A DNA stretch of 64,000 nt from Elymus sibiricus (lineage: Eukaryota > Streptophyta > Magnoliopsida > Poales > Poaceae): contig CM077676.1 in assembly GCA_039707655.1 (NCBI GenBank), positions 378,576,114 to 378,640,113 of the forward strand. Direction: 5' to 3'. Below are positions 33,086 through 43,661 of this stretch, one piece after another (within the stretch, counting starts at the first letter, position 1; every line of letters starts with the position of its first letter). The position numbers were made by a program, and so were the translations under genes. The notes under the pieces were generated by a model, which searched no databases, was not told where the DNA came from, and saw only the letters and a list, made by a program, of their open reading frames with translations.

Positions 33086-34031
33086 TCGTCGAACTGCAAA
33101 ATTGACAAAGAGTTATTATCGAAACATAAAAAAAATAACGATTCGAAATTTCGGCATGACCTTTGCTAAAAGTAGGGCATATTGAGTGCCAGAAATTTGA
33201 CGAAACGAAAATTAATCAACGTTTCGTCAGAACATTGGCACTCATATTAAGTCCTGCAAATAAACCGTGTCTTTCGTGGTTGTAAAAATATTATATTGAC
33301 AGGTGTAGACATTTCATCGAACACCCTGCCTTGCTAAATAATGGTGTTCACGTTACTTGGAGGAAATGGGTCAGCCGTAGTATATACGTACCTCGGTGGG
33401 AGAAGGTTCGGCTGTGGCGGTGGTGTTGGAGTAGAGTGGGCACGCCGGCGACGGTGTTGGAGGAGATCTAGGGGCCGGCGGCGTTCTCGGAGTAGAGTGC
33501 GCACGCGACGGTGACCCCACGGTGGCGGCCTCTCCCAAGCCATGCAAGCGCGGCAGGCGAGCACGCGGCGGCGGCGCAGGAGGCCAGCACGCAGGGCCAG
33601 CCGACGAGGTCTATGGCTCGAGGTGCGCGGCGGCGGCAGGCGAATTCGATGAGCGGGCATGGTTTGAACGAAACATGCCTAAGGTACGGTAGGTGAGGGA
33701 GAGGCGGGGAATTTGGGATCAGAACGACGTGGCGGGCGTTTCGGCGCGCCCGCCAGCGCAAACTTCTGACATGGCAGGGCCACTGTTGCACCCGCCACCG
33801 CAAATATCTGACATGGCGGCGCGCCTAACACGCCCGCCACCGCAAACATTTTTTTACCTTCTAATCTATCCATCTTCAATTACATACCGCACGGAGATTA
33901 TCGATCCGATCCACATGTCTTAATATTACAAAAAAAGCTTCGCAAATACATCACACCACACGGCGATTATCGATCCGATCCACACATGCATACATATATA
34001 TGTCGTTATATGAGACATTACAAATAAGTTG
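33086..34031. other. Spacer between the two CACTA genes
   Basis: Contains a copy (33140-33260) of a sequence also found upstream of the transposase (41313-41427), a GC-rich block (33400-33720), and three tandem copies of a roughly 45-base unit with CCCGCCACCGCAAA and CTGACATGGC (33728-33850). A repeated GATTATCGATCCGATCCACA stands at 33895 and 33965. No gene of its own. Confidence 0.6.
33728..33850. repeat. Tandem ~45-bp CCCGCCACCGCAAA units
   Basis: Three units, each with CGCCCGCCA(C/G)CGCAAA followed by TCTGACATGGC in the first two. They resemble the subterminal CCCGCCAC arrays but lie in the middle of the transposon. Confidence 0.7.
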
Positions 34032-37000
34032 TTAATGGATTCTACTGACAGTCTTCACATGAATTTTCGTGATCCTCTTCCAGGTATGGACTATTGTGTT
34101 GTTGTGACTCCGTCTTGACCATGGTGCAATGTCGTCATTGGGCAATGTTGATCTTCTTCTTCTCGGTACATGTTTGATACCTCGTTCTTCTTCCACGGGG
34201 TAGTCGTCGAATTGGTCATAGTTCTCCTCGTCATTGACTTCGTCCATTCCGACGATACTCCACTTTCCTCTCCGGTAGACCACACGGCTAGGCTTAATTG
34301 GGTCTTTTATGTAGAAGCATTGAGACATAGTCTTGGCCAGTACCCATGGCTCATTTAAGGCACTTATTGCAAGCACGTTCACGGACTCATTTCGTGGTGG
34401 TATAACCATGGTAGTGAAATAATTGTCTTCTTGAAGTACTTGTTTCGCCCATCTAACATGGAACATGGGGAATATCCCTACATCTGCGTACCTTAGTTCC
34501 CAAATCTCTTCGATTCTGCCATAGTGCTTGTTCTTTTCATTACCGGTGTATGCATGTAGTGTCACCCCTGAATTCTGGTACACACCTTTTAGCTTGTCTC
34601 TGGCCTCTGTATAGAAAGTGTACCCATTGATGTCATAGGCTTGGTATGTGCTCACATTCAACGCGGGTCCCGATGCCAAGGAGAACAGCTCAGTAGCTCT
34701 ATCATCATTTTCTGACAATGGATGTTCTCGCATGTATGTCTTGAACCAACCCACAAATTTTCTGTTGTGCTCATTTGTTAGTTGCTCATCGGAGCGTTTT
34801 ATCCCACGTTTCCTGTATTCAGTTCTCAAGTGCAACATGTGCTTCCTAGCATATGGGTTGACACACTTAATGTGTTGTAAGACCATAGTGTGAGCTCTTA
34901 TGAAGTCGAGCTCTCGGTTGGGATCGTCGAAGGTCACATGCAAATTCTTTCTCATTTTCTTGTGACCTACGCCCTTGAGCCTGCCAATGTGCTTATTCTT
35001 GGGCATGCCCAAAGGTTTGTCGACTTCAAGGTAGTCTGTGCAAAACGAGATAAGCTCCTCAATTAGAAATCCCTGGACGATGCTTCCGTCTGGATGTGAC
35101 CTGTTATGAACATATCGTTTCAGTATCCCATTTAACCTTTCAAAGGGGAACATATTGTAGAGGAATACTGGGCCCATGTCTATGATGTCTCTTACAACGT
35201 GGACAAGCAGATGCACCATGTGGCGCCCCTGCTCGACCGTGCACTAATCATACACACAAACGTGCATGATCGAGATCAGAGACTCACGGGAAGATATCAC
35301 AACACAACTCTAAACACAAATTTAAACATAAATCTTCCTATTACAAACCAGGGGTCACGAGGACCCGAATACATAAGTCATACAAACAAATAATATCTGG
35401 GTACAGACATAGTTAGTCAAGTTTGCCTTAAGAAGGCTAGCATAACAGCGACACTGATCGAAAAGGCGAAGGCCTCCTGCCTAGGGCCTCCGAACTACTC
35501 CTGGTCGGCGGGCTCAACATAGTAGTAGGTGCCTCCGGGGATCTCCTGCTCCTGGGCTCCATCGTCTGATCGCAGCAACCGGGTAGGGGAAAAAGAGGTA
35601 GCAAAGCAACCGTGAGTACTCATCCAAAGTACTCGCAAGACTTACATCAGAACTATACTAAGTATGCATCGGTATCAAAGAAATGGGGCAATATCTTTGG
35701 ACTGAACTGCAGAAATGCCAGAACAGAGGGGGAAAGGCCTAGCCTATCGAAGACTAGCATCTTGAAGCAATCTTGCAGCATCAGAAGAGAATAGAACACA
35801 ACAACATATAATAATAAGTATATATTAGCAATGCCCTGAGATCCTTCCTTGACTACCCTGCGAGAAAGTGATCCCGAGAGCAGTAGTAACAGTTTAACGT
35901 TGTAACGGTATCCATTTATAGTTGTAGTAGATCAGGATACAACTCCGAGCGTCCTGTTACCGTGGACACGGCTATTCGAATAGATCACTTCCCTGCAGGG
36001 GTGCACTACTATTACCCAACACGCTCGATTACATTTGGCCGGACACACTTGCTGGGTAATGCCCGGCCTCGGGTAATCGACACGACGTAGTCCTACCTAG
36101 GCCTAGCAGAGAGGTCAGCACACCGGTCTAAATCCTAAGTGCGAAGGGGTCTTGGGCGCATCGCCCTCTGCACTCCTGCACGTTGCGAGACTGCCCGGGG
36201 CCCAAGCGCGACTGTGGAAACACCAACAGACGTAACCAACTCACCCCAACAATCAGCCCGCATCTCTGAACTGTGACATCTGGATCGCTTTCGGAAGGAA
36301 CGTACAACGTAGAGGGCCCCATTAAACCATTATCCTGTGTGGTGGTAGTGCGTATAGGTCAGCGGCCAACTCAGATCAAATACCCAAATCCGTTAGGCGT
36401 GTTTTAGTAGCTCGCAGAGATGAACAGGGTTCCTGTCGCTCCGACTTGGTAACACGCGGACCCGACCAGGGGCCAGGCCCACCTCTCTCCTAGGTAGTCT
36501 CCGCATGCCCTGTCGTTCCGCCACAATATCACTCGCGGGTACCCTTGGGTTCAACCCGTCTTGTTTCATTCTCTCGCGGGCACTCTTCGAGCCGGCCCGA
36601 CTTTAACAGTTTAAAAGTATTGCAGTAATGTAACATTTCCGTGATCATCACCCAGAGTGATCACGGCCCGATAACAAGCCTGGCAACCGGACAAGGGTGA
36701 GGGGCCAGCTGATGAAACATAGCATACCTAACTAAGCATCATAGGATAGCAGGTAAGGTATCAATAGTAGGCGACGAAAACAGGTTATGCATCAGAATAG
36801 GAACTATCGAAGCAACAACAGAGGCAATTCTAATGCAAGCAATAGAGAGAAAGAGTAGGCGATATCTGGATGATCAAGGGGGTTTTGCTTGCCTGGAAGC
36901 TCTGCTGAAGGGGTCTGGTCGTCGACGTCGTAGTCGTACTCAGCAGTGTCATCAGCAGTCTCGGGGTCTATCGGGAGAGAAGGAGAGGGGAGAAACAATA

Positions 37001-40000
37001 AATACACGGCAAACAATGCAGCACAAATGCATGTCATGGCAGTATGTTATTCGAGGGGTGACCTAATGCAGTACTACGTATGCTAGTCGGATCGGGAAAA
37101 CATCTGGAAGTGCTTTACCAGCTCCGGGCATTTATCGATCAGATGATTCGGAGGGGAAAGTTCCATGTTCATCATGATAGAGGGATCTGACAGTTAAGTG
37201 GGTGGCATATTCAGATTCGTCCTATTTTTCTAATCGTTTTTCATATATAAATTATTTTCATCCGAGTTACGGTTTATTTTATATGATTTTCCAAAGATTT
37301 AAACATTTTCTGGAATTTCCTAGATTATTTTTATTCGAATTATCTAAAACAGTGCAAATCCTTTTTATACCCAGACTGAGCCGGCCACAGTCACTGACTG
37401 GTGGGCCCAGTCAATGCTGACTGTGCAGCGGTCAAAGCTGACACGTGGGCCAGCCGGGTTTATTATTAATCCTAAACAAAACAGTTTAACCGATTTAATT
37501 AACGGGCGGGCCCCACTGTCAGTGACCCTAAGGGGCTGTTACCAGCTAATTAAGCCGCCACATCACGGTGGTTAACGGCGGCGAGGAGCTACAGTGTGCC
37601 GGCGGCGGCAGCGACGCGGGAACTCGCCGGGATCGCGCTAGGATGGTCGGTTCGATGCGCTGAGGGCACCGATGGATAGCTGGTGGTCGTCCGCGTTGAG
37701 CGGTGGTCGTGCCCTAATCGGAGGTGGCCAGAATCATGCCCGTCGACGAGGTTTAGCAGCGGACGGAGTACGGGTGCGTGCGGTTTTGGCGTTTCGGCGT
37801 GCAAACGAGCAAACCAACGACGCTGCGATGCCCTACGCGATGTAATGAGCAGGTTAGACACGCCGGGGTGACCAAAAGGTCACCGGAGCATCACCGACAG
37901 CGAGCTCAGGCGGCGGTGGGTTCGGTTTCGATGAACATGATGGCTACGGGACGAAATCGAGCACAGGGAGAGAGGGGAAAGAAAGGTGAGCTCACGGGGA
38001 ACACGTCGGTGGTCTCAGTGGGCTCGGGGAAGCACGGACGGCGGCGTACGGTCACCGGCGATCTCGGGGGCCGAAGGTGGAAGAAGCAAAGTAGGCGGCG
38101 TCAATGTGGCTCCTCGCTCCGTTCCAGCGGACGCAGGTGATGAAGACGACGAAGGCGCATCGCCTGGAAATGACCTCGGACGAGGAGGGGCTCGGTGGCC
38201 ACGCGAAGGAGGTCGTCCATGGCGACGGCTGCGGTGGCTTCTTGCGGGGAGAAGAAACTGAGCAAGGGAGAGGGGATAGGGTAGCTAGGGTTCGCCAGGG
38301 GGCTCGGGGCAGTCCTTATCCCCACGGGGCACCGTCGGATGGTCGACAGCGGCTGCATCCGTGCGTGGACGGCTGCGCGCGCATCGGCCAGCGCCATGGT
38401 TGGCTCTGGCGGGAGGTCAGGGAAAAGGCCAGCCAGGTGGGCTGGGCCTGGTACAGTCGAAGTGATGGGCCAGGTGCACAGGAGATTTTCCCCATTTTCT
38501 TTTCTGGAAATTAACTAGCTACTGTTTTGCATTTTATTTTTGCACCAAAAGACTTTTGTAAAATATGAGACTTGGCCACATAAATACAATGCATTATTTA
38601 GGAGCTGTCCACAAGGTTTGGGAATTTTTTGAAGTTCATTTGAATTTTGGTTAAATGCAATTGGGCTAAAAAGGTGCTGCTAGTCCACTAAAATGGTTGC
38701 TAGGGTCAATTTGGGAACTCAAATAATGTTGAATTTATTTTTATAGTTGCTTTGGGATTATTTGCAATAAAATGAACTATTTTGTTTAATTATTTGAAGA
38801 AGTTTTTGTTTGACTTACATTCTAAATTTGATTTGAAGTTGGATTATTTCTTTAATTGCATTTTAATTATAATAATCATGATGACATGGCACTGATCATG
38901 TGGGATTACTGTAGCTTGATTAGTGGGGTGTTACACACCATGATGTCAAAAAATGAGGGCGGGAAGTACACCTCAAGCTCACATAGTATGACAACAATCT
39001 TTTCTTGCAGTTTCTTGCAACGCTCCACGCTGATCGATTTATGAGAGATGACGTCAAAAAAAGTTACAGAGGTCTTGGAGTGTCTTTCTGACATGCGGTT
39101 CCATTATTCCTCTAAGTGCAACCGGTAGTATCTGTGTAATCATCATGTGACAGTCATGCGACTTCATTCCAGATAAAGTTTTCTTCTCACGTGACAAATA
39201 TATGTGTATGTTTGACGAGTGCCCGGAACTTACCCGAACATTAGGAAGGCAGTTGAATATCTTATCAAGCTCCTCTAGAGACAGACTGTAGCAAGCGGGT
39301 CTGAATCTTGACACCATTTTCTTAGCCTTGCCAACGTTGCTTTCCTCCACGTCAGCCCACAAATCCGGCCTAATTTCAAGTGCTTCCAGGTCTTTTCTTG
39401 AGCTCCCCGTATCTTTTGTCTTGAATGGGATGTTCAAAATGGTAGCAACCAAACTCTCGCAAACATTCTTCGCGATATGCATGACATCGATACAATGGAG
39501 CGTGGAGAGAAACTTCCAATATTCCAAGTCCCAAAATGGACTCCGCGTTTTCCATACTTTTAAGAGTGGCTACACTCTCTTCCGTTTCTTTCCAGGCTCT
39601 GGACACTCTTCCCAGTTGTTCAACATTTTTAGGATTTCTATTCCACTCCTCTTGCGTGGCTTCCCTCGCTTTTCTTTTGTGTTATCAAACAAATCTTCTC
39701 TGTTTCTCCATTCATCATTTTTATTCAGCCATCTTCTATGCCCCATGTAAACTGTTTTATGAGAGGCCTCCAGATATAGAGAATGAGTTTCATCCATGCA
39801 CCTAACACATGCGCAGTTCCCGTGGCAAACTTGACCCGAATTATAACCGTATGCCGGATAGTCCTGCACCGTCGTGAGCAGCACAACTTCCATAGGGAAA
39901 TACGTACCCGTTTTAGTGTCATATGTCCGCACCCCTTTATCTGACCATAAAATTTCTAGCTCCTCCTTGAATAGCCGCAGATACAAGTTCAGATCACTAC

Positions 40001-41243
40001 CCGGTTGGCTTGGCCCCTGAATTAGCATTACCATGTGTAGATACTCTCTCTTCATGCACACCCATGGGAGGAGGTTGTAGATGCAGACAACCACATGCCA
40101 GGTGCTGTGCACGCTGTTTTGGTTGCTAAAGGGATTCAGACCATCCACGCTATAGCCCAGCCTGACATTCCTATCATCTCCACTGAAATGAGGGAACTCA
40201 TCATCCATTGCTTTCCACTGCCGACCATCTGCAACGTGTTTAATCACTCTGTCATCCTTCTGCTTCCTCTTAGAATGCCAAAGCATAAGCTTTGCCTGCT
40301 TCTTGTTTGCATACAAACACTTCAGGCATGGAATGATTGGAAAGTACCATACAACCTTATAAGAAGTACCGCTAGCGGGTGCTCTATCATCATCATTGTC
40401 TTCCCGACTGTTATTTCCCCGCTTGAATCGGGGAAAATTGCATGTTGGACACCTTGTTAGGTTGGAGTACTCGTTCCGGTAAATGATGCAGTCATTTTTG
40501 CATGCATGGTATTTTATCGGCTCCATATCAAGAGGACACAATACCTTCCTTGCCTCATCGATACTTTTTGGCAACACGTTGCCTTCAGGCAGAACATCAT
40601 GCAAATACTTCAAATTCATATCGATGGAAGTGTCTGTGCTATTGCTTTTTGCCTTAATGTCCATAAGATTCATCGTGACACTTAGTCGGGTGTGTTTTGC
40701 CTTGCAACCAGCGTACAAAGGAGTTGTTGAGTCCTTCACGAGAGTCACCAGTTTGGTAGCCTCTCTACGAGAAGCTGTCTCAGTGCTAGTCTCTTTCACG
40801 ATCAACTCTTGCATGTGTTCGCCGTGCACCATTCCCGCCAATTTGACCCAGATGGTTGCGTCCTCCACTTCGGACTCCTCACTTTCATCGGACTCTTGAC
40901 TGGACTCGTTGTCTTCATCACCGTCAGATTGTTCAGCATGTCCATCCATCATCCATTCTTGTTCCTCGTCATGTTCTGCTCCTTCACATGATATCCCATC
41001 CTCACCATGACTTGTCCATGTCATATAACCGGGCATGAAACCACTAGCCAACAAGTGCTCATGCAACTCTCCTGATTCAATTGTGTACATAACATCATTC
41101 TTGCAAACGACACACAGACAACATATTTTCTTCGAACCCCTTTTCCTAACATATTCCTCCACAAACAGTAAGAACTCCATCAAACCATTAACAAAATCAT
41201 TGGACGCCCGTGGTATGGAGTACATCCAACTACGATCCATCAT
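34032..41243 (-). pseudogene. CACTA transposase (TnpD-type), interrupted
   Basis: The probable start is at 41243 or 41240 (MMDRSWMY), just after an acceptor-like TTGCAG. Domains in order: transposase-associated N-terminus with DRSWMYSI and a cysteine cluster (ICCLCVVCKND); an acidic linker; a Transposase_21-type catalytic region with YSVDGLNPFSN and VQDYPAYGYNSG, whose aspartates fit the DDE-type active site, and CVRCMDET; a DUF4218-like region; and, from 34032-35219, the rest of DUF4218 (HLLVHVVRDIIDMGPVF, PFERLNGILKRY) and a DUF4216-like C-terminus. Damage: a frameshift near 39560-39600, another at a homopolymer near 39055-39061, and the solo LTR at 35219-38935. An intact enzyme would cut at CACTA ends; this one cannot. 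Confidence 0.9.
35219..38935 (-). mobile_element. 3.7-kb solo LTR, probably Gypsy
   Basis: On the minus strand it begins TGTAACACCCCAC and ends GGGCGCCACA, so it has TG...CA ends. The 5-bp target duplication CACCA is perfect (35214-35218 and 38936-38940). Removing it and one CACCA restores the transposase frame. No coding domains and no internal repeated end are visible over 3717 bases, so a solo long LTR is the simplest reading. A TGTAACACCCC start and 3-4 kb length fit Gypsy (Del/Tekay-like) LTRs, but the family is inferred. Confidence 0.82.
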
Positions 41244-41312
41244 TCGACGCCAAAACCTGCAACATACATACATAACGTAATATATTACTACTTGATCTAA
41301 GAATATGGAAAA

Positions 41313-41427
41313 TTTAAAAAATCGGCATGACCTTTGCTAAAAATGGGACATATTGAGTGACACCAACTAGATGAAACAGAAATTAATCAACATTTCGACG
41401 AGATTTGGCACTCATTTGTATTCCCTG
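41313..41427. repeat. Upstream element shared by both CACTA genes
   Basis: CATGACCTTTGCTAAAAATG..., then GAAATTAATCAACATTTCG and TTGGCACTCAT. A related copy lies at 33140-33260, upstream of ORF2, in the same orientation. Confidence 0.75.
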
Positions 41428-41546
41428 ATTTTTTTTAACAAAAGCATGCGATCAACCGGATGTTGAATCGCCCAACACGTCCACCGCGCCACACCAACAA
41501 TCAACTATGGATGCATGCTCATACAATGATACATACTCTAATTTAA

Positions 41547-41548
<2 letters not shown>

Positions 41549-41611
<63 letters not shown>
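41549..41611. repeat. (AT)n microsatellite
   Basis: About 31 uninterrupted AT units in the transposase upstream region of the CACTA element. Confidence 0.97.
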
Positions 41612-41614
<3 letters not shown>

Positions 41615-41835
41615 AGCTACAGTTTAGAAAAGAAATCTCACCTAAAACGTGTCTCCTCGTCTCAATTCGATCGGATGAAATCAAGAAGAGAGAGAGAGGT
41701 GGTGGATGACCAATGGTGAGAGGAGTAGAAGGAAGAAGAAGAGGGAGTTGTGGGAGAGGAAGAAGAAATTGGGGAGGGGGAGCTACGGAACCAGGAAGCG
41801 AACATTACACACGATCTTAGCATTGATGGGAGTTC

Positions 41836-42260
41836 CAAAAGGCCCGCCACTGATAAGTGACGTGAACAACACCCAACGCGGGAAAAAATGTTTTGTGGCG
41901 GGCATAAAAATCAGCCCGCTACTGTTATTTAACATAGCACTGGCGGGCAGTAAGCAGGACCCGCCGCAGCTATATTCTGCCAAAACTGGACATCCGGCAA
42001 AGATGTTTAGTGGCGGATGCTAGTAACCGCCCGCCACTGCTTGGTCATCTACCTGTGGCGGGCACTAGGTAGAGCCCGTCACTGCTGAGTTATGCAAGCA
42101 AGTCCCGTCCGAAAGGTTGTACGTGTGGCGGGTCATGAGTTCTGCCCGCCACATTTACGCTACTAGTTGTGGCGGTCGGTGTTTGCTACCCGCCACTGCT
42201 TGTTTTCAAAAATAGCTGTGGCGGGTGCCCAGGCCCGCCCGCCACTTAATTGGGTTCACC
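41836..42260. repeat. Right subterminal repeats of CACTA
   Basis: A dozen or so GTGGCGGGC / GCCCGCCAC words in both orientations (for example at about 41842, 41896, 41942, 42012, 42056, 42125, 42146, 42190 and 42222), matching the left array in unit but differing in spacing. Confidence 0.82.
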
Positions 42261-42321
42261 TATAAGCCCTTTCCCAGTAGTGATAGTGAGTCCGATTTGC
42301 GGCACGGCATTGGAGATGCCC

Positions 42322-42830
42322 TTAGAGCTAAATATGGGCTAATTCTCCTGTACTGTTTATTGTTATTTCTTTGTACATGAGCATATTTTGGTTCTTGTCT
42401 TCTGCTCAAATTGAATATAGTTGATGTGTACAGCTCGATGTCTGAAAGAATATGCCTTGTTGTCGTGGAACGTGGTTTACATGTTCGTTTTGTACCTATG
42501 GATGGAGTTATTTACATTGCAAAAGAACTATAGCATGAGTCTGTCTGAAGTTATTCATTTTTTTTTGTGAATAGAAGTTATCCAAGTTGTACTATGAATT
42601 TTTGCTTTATTTTTTTTGCACTAAAAATGGTGCCTTGAGGCTACGCTACTACTAAAAAGGACAAGCCACCCAGCTAGAGCTAGCTCACTGAATTGGCAAA
42701 CAAGCACCTAACAAACAAGTTGTGAAAATATTTTACAAGACAAACTGAATGAATATGGTCCAACTAAATAGTTTTTCACACAGGTAATACACGGCGCCCG
42801 TTTGTTCGGTGAGCCAATTAATCCAAGTAA
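42322..42830. other. Spacer between MULE 1 and MULE 2, no gene
   Basis: About 500 bases of non-repetitive AT-rich sequence with no convincing frame. This may be part of the ancestral low-copy locus. Confidence 0.5.
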
Positions 42831-43076
42831 GGGCATCTCCAACGCTGACCCTTAAAATGGACACGTATCCGTCCGCGGACTGGTCCATATCAGGCCACGG
42901 ACAATGATGCGGGAGCCGGCCATCCAACCATGCCCGCATCTGTTACAGAAAAAATTTAAATAAACCGGATAAATTTTATCAAATACGACAGAATTCACTA
43001 AAATTCGGACTTAATTTACATAAAACAGACAATATTTCATCCATTTAACTAATAACTTTAAAAACAAAAACCCAGG

Positions 43077-43656
43077 AGGCTAACTTGTAGAGGACGTTGA
43101 CCTCGTACGCGTGGCCGCCTGGCCAGCGCACCGCTGGCGCCGTCCGTGCCGTTGTCGTCATAAGAGTAGTCGTTCCAGCGGCCGAAAGGCGTGGGGGCGG
43201 GGCAGCCCCGCCGCCTCCTGCCGCTTGCGGAGGAGCCGCTCCGCTTCCTCCTGCGCCGTGCGAGGCGCCGCCGCCGCCAATGCTGACCCTGGCCACGGTG
43301 CCTTGGCGGCAGCCTTGCCCTTGCCGGTGGCGGTGGGTGTCGCTTAGCGACCACTCCTCGCCTAGCTTGGCGAGCTCCCGGCGGCGGCGGCGCGCGTCTG
43401 TCTCCACGGTGGTGATGGACCGGTCATGGGCCCAGGCCTCCGCCAGGTCTGGGTCGTCGCCGATCCATGCTGGTGCCTCGTCCGACTTGGCGAACTAGGA
43501 GTGGCGCACCGCGTTGCGGCGCTCCTGCCGCGCCGCCTGCCTCGCTGCCTTGTCCTTGGCGAACACGATGGCCCGCGACGGCGAGAAACCATGGCCGCCA
43601 CCGCTGCACCGAGTTAGTAGATGATGCGCTCGCGTGCCTTCGCCATCGCCAGTGTC
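43077..43656 (-). pseudogene. MULE 2 ORF remnant, C-terminal part
   Basis: The minus-strand reading includes SPSRAIVFAKDKAARQAAR, then (after a stop at about 43497) DARRRRRELAKLGEEWSLSD, then EEAERLLRKRQEA in another frame and finally PGGHAYEVNVLYKLAS. The last block matches GGHAYEVVVRYKL of the remnant at 59613. Frame changes show it is not functional. Function unknown. Element 3 separates it from the N-terminal part. Confidence 0.5.
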
Positions 43657-43661
43657 ATCTC

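Larger units (their letters stand above)
27970..42282 (-). mobile_element. CACTA (En/Spm) transposon, 14.3 kb, nested insertions
   Basis: The left end begins CACTATCGCTGGAATG. The right end, read inward, begins CACTACTGGGAAAGGG. The 3-bp target duplication ATA is present on both sides (27967-27969 and 42283-42285). Subterminal arrays of GTGGCGGGC occur at both ends. Two minus-strand genes, a transposase (right) and an ORF2 (left), are in the usual grass CACTA order. Two solo LTRs (31250-33020 and 35219-38935) add about 5.5 kb, so the original was about 8.8 kb. Both genes are broken, so it cannot move by itself. Confidence 0.95.
26203..42321 (+). mobile_element. Mutator-like element, MULE 1 (split by CACTA)
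   Basis: The left end is GGGCATCTCCAAAGCC at 26203 and the right end reads GGCATTGGAGATGCCC at 42321, giving inverted termini GGGCATCTCCAA. Candidate 9-bp duplications are AAAGAGTTA (26194-26202) and TTAGAGCTA (42322-42330), only six of nine matching, so either old or wrong. Without the CACTA insertion it is about 1.8 kb and holds one ORF remnant, so it is non-autonomous. MULE 2 and a remnant at 59862 share the termini. Confidence 0.6.

Noticed and set aside
38104..38261. Possible host gene exon in GC-rich 37.6-38.4 kb
   Set aside because: Flanked exactly by the CACCA duplication as part of the LTR, so it belongs to the retroelement.
37778..38514. Overlapping frames of 90-136 codons on both strands
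   Set aside because: They lie within the 3.7-kb solo LTR, GC-rich patch; no domain and conflicting strands.
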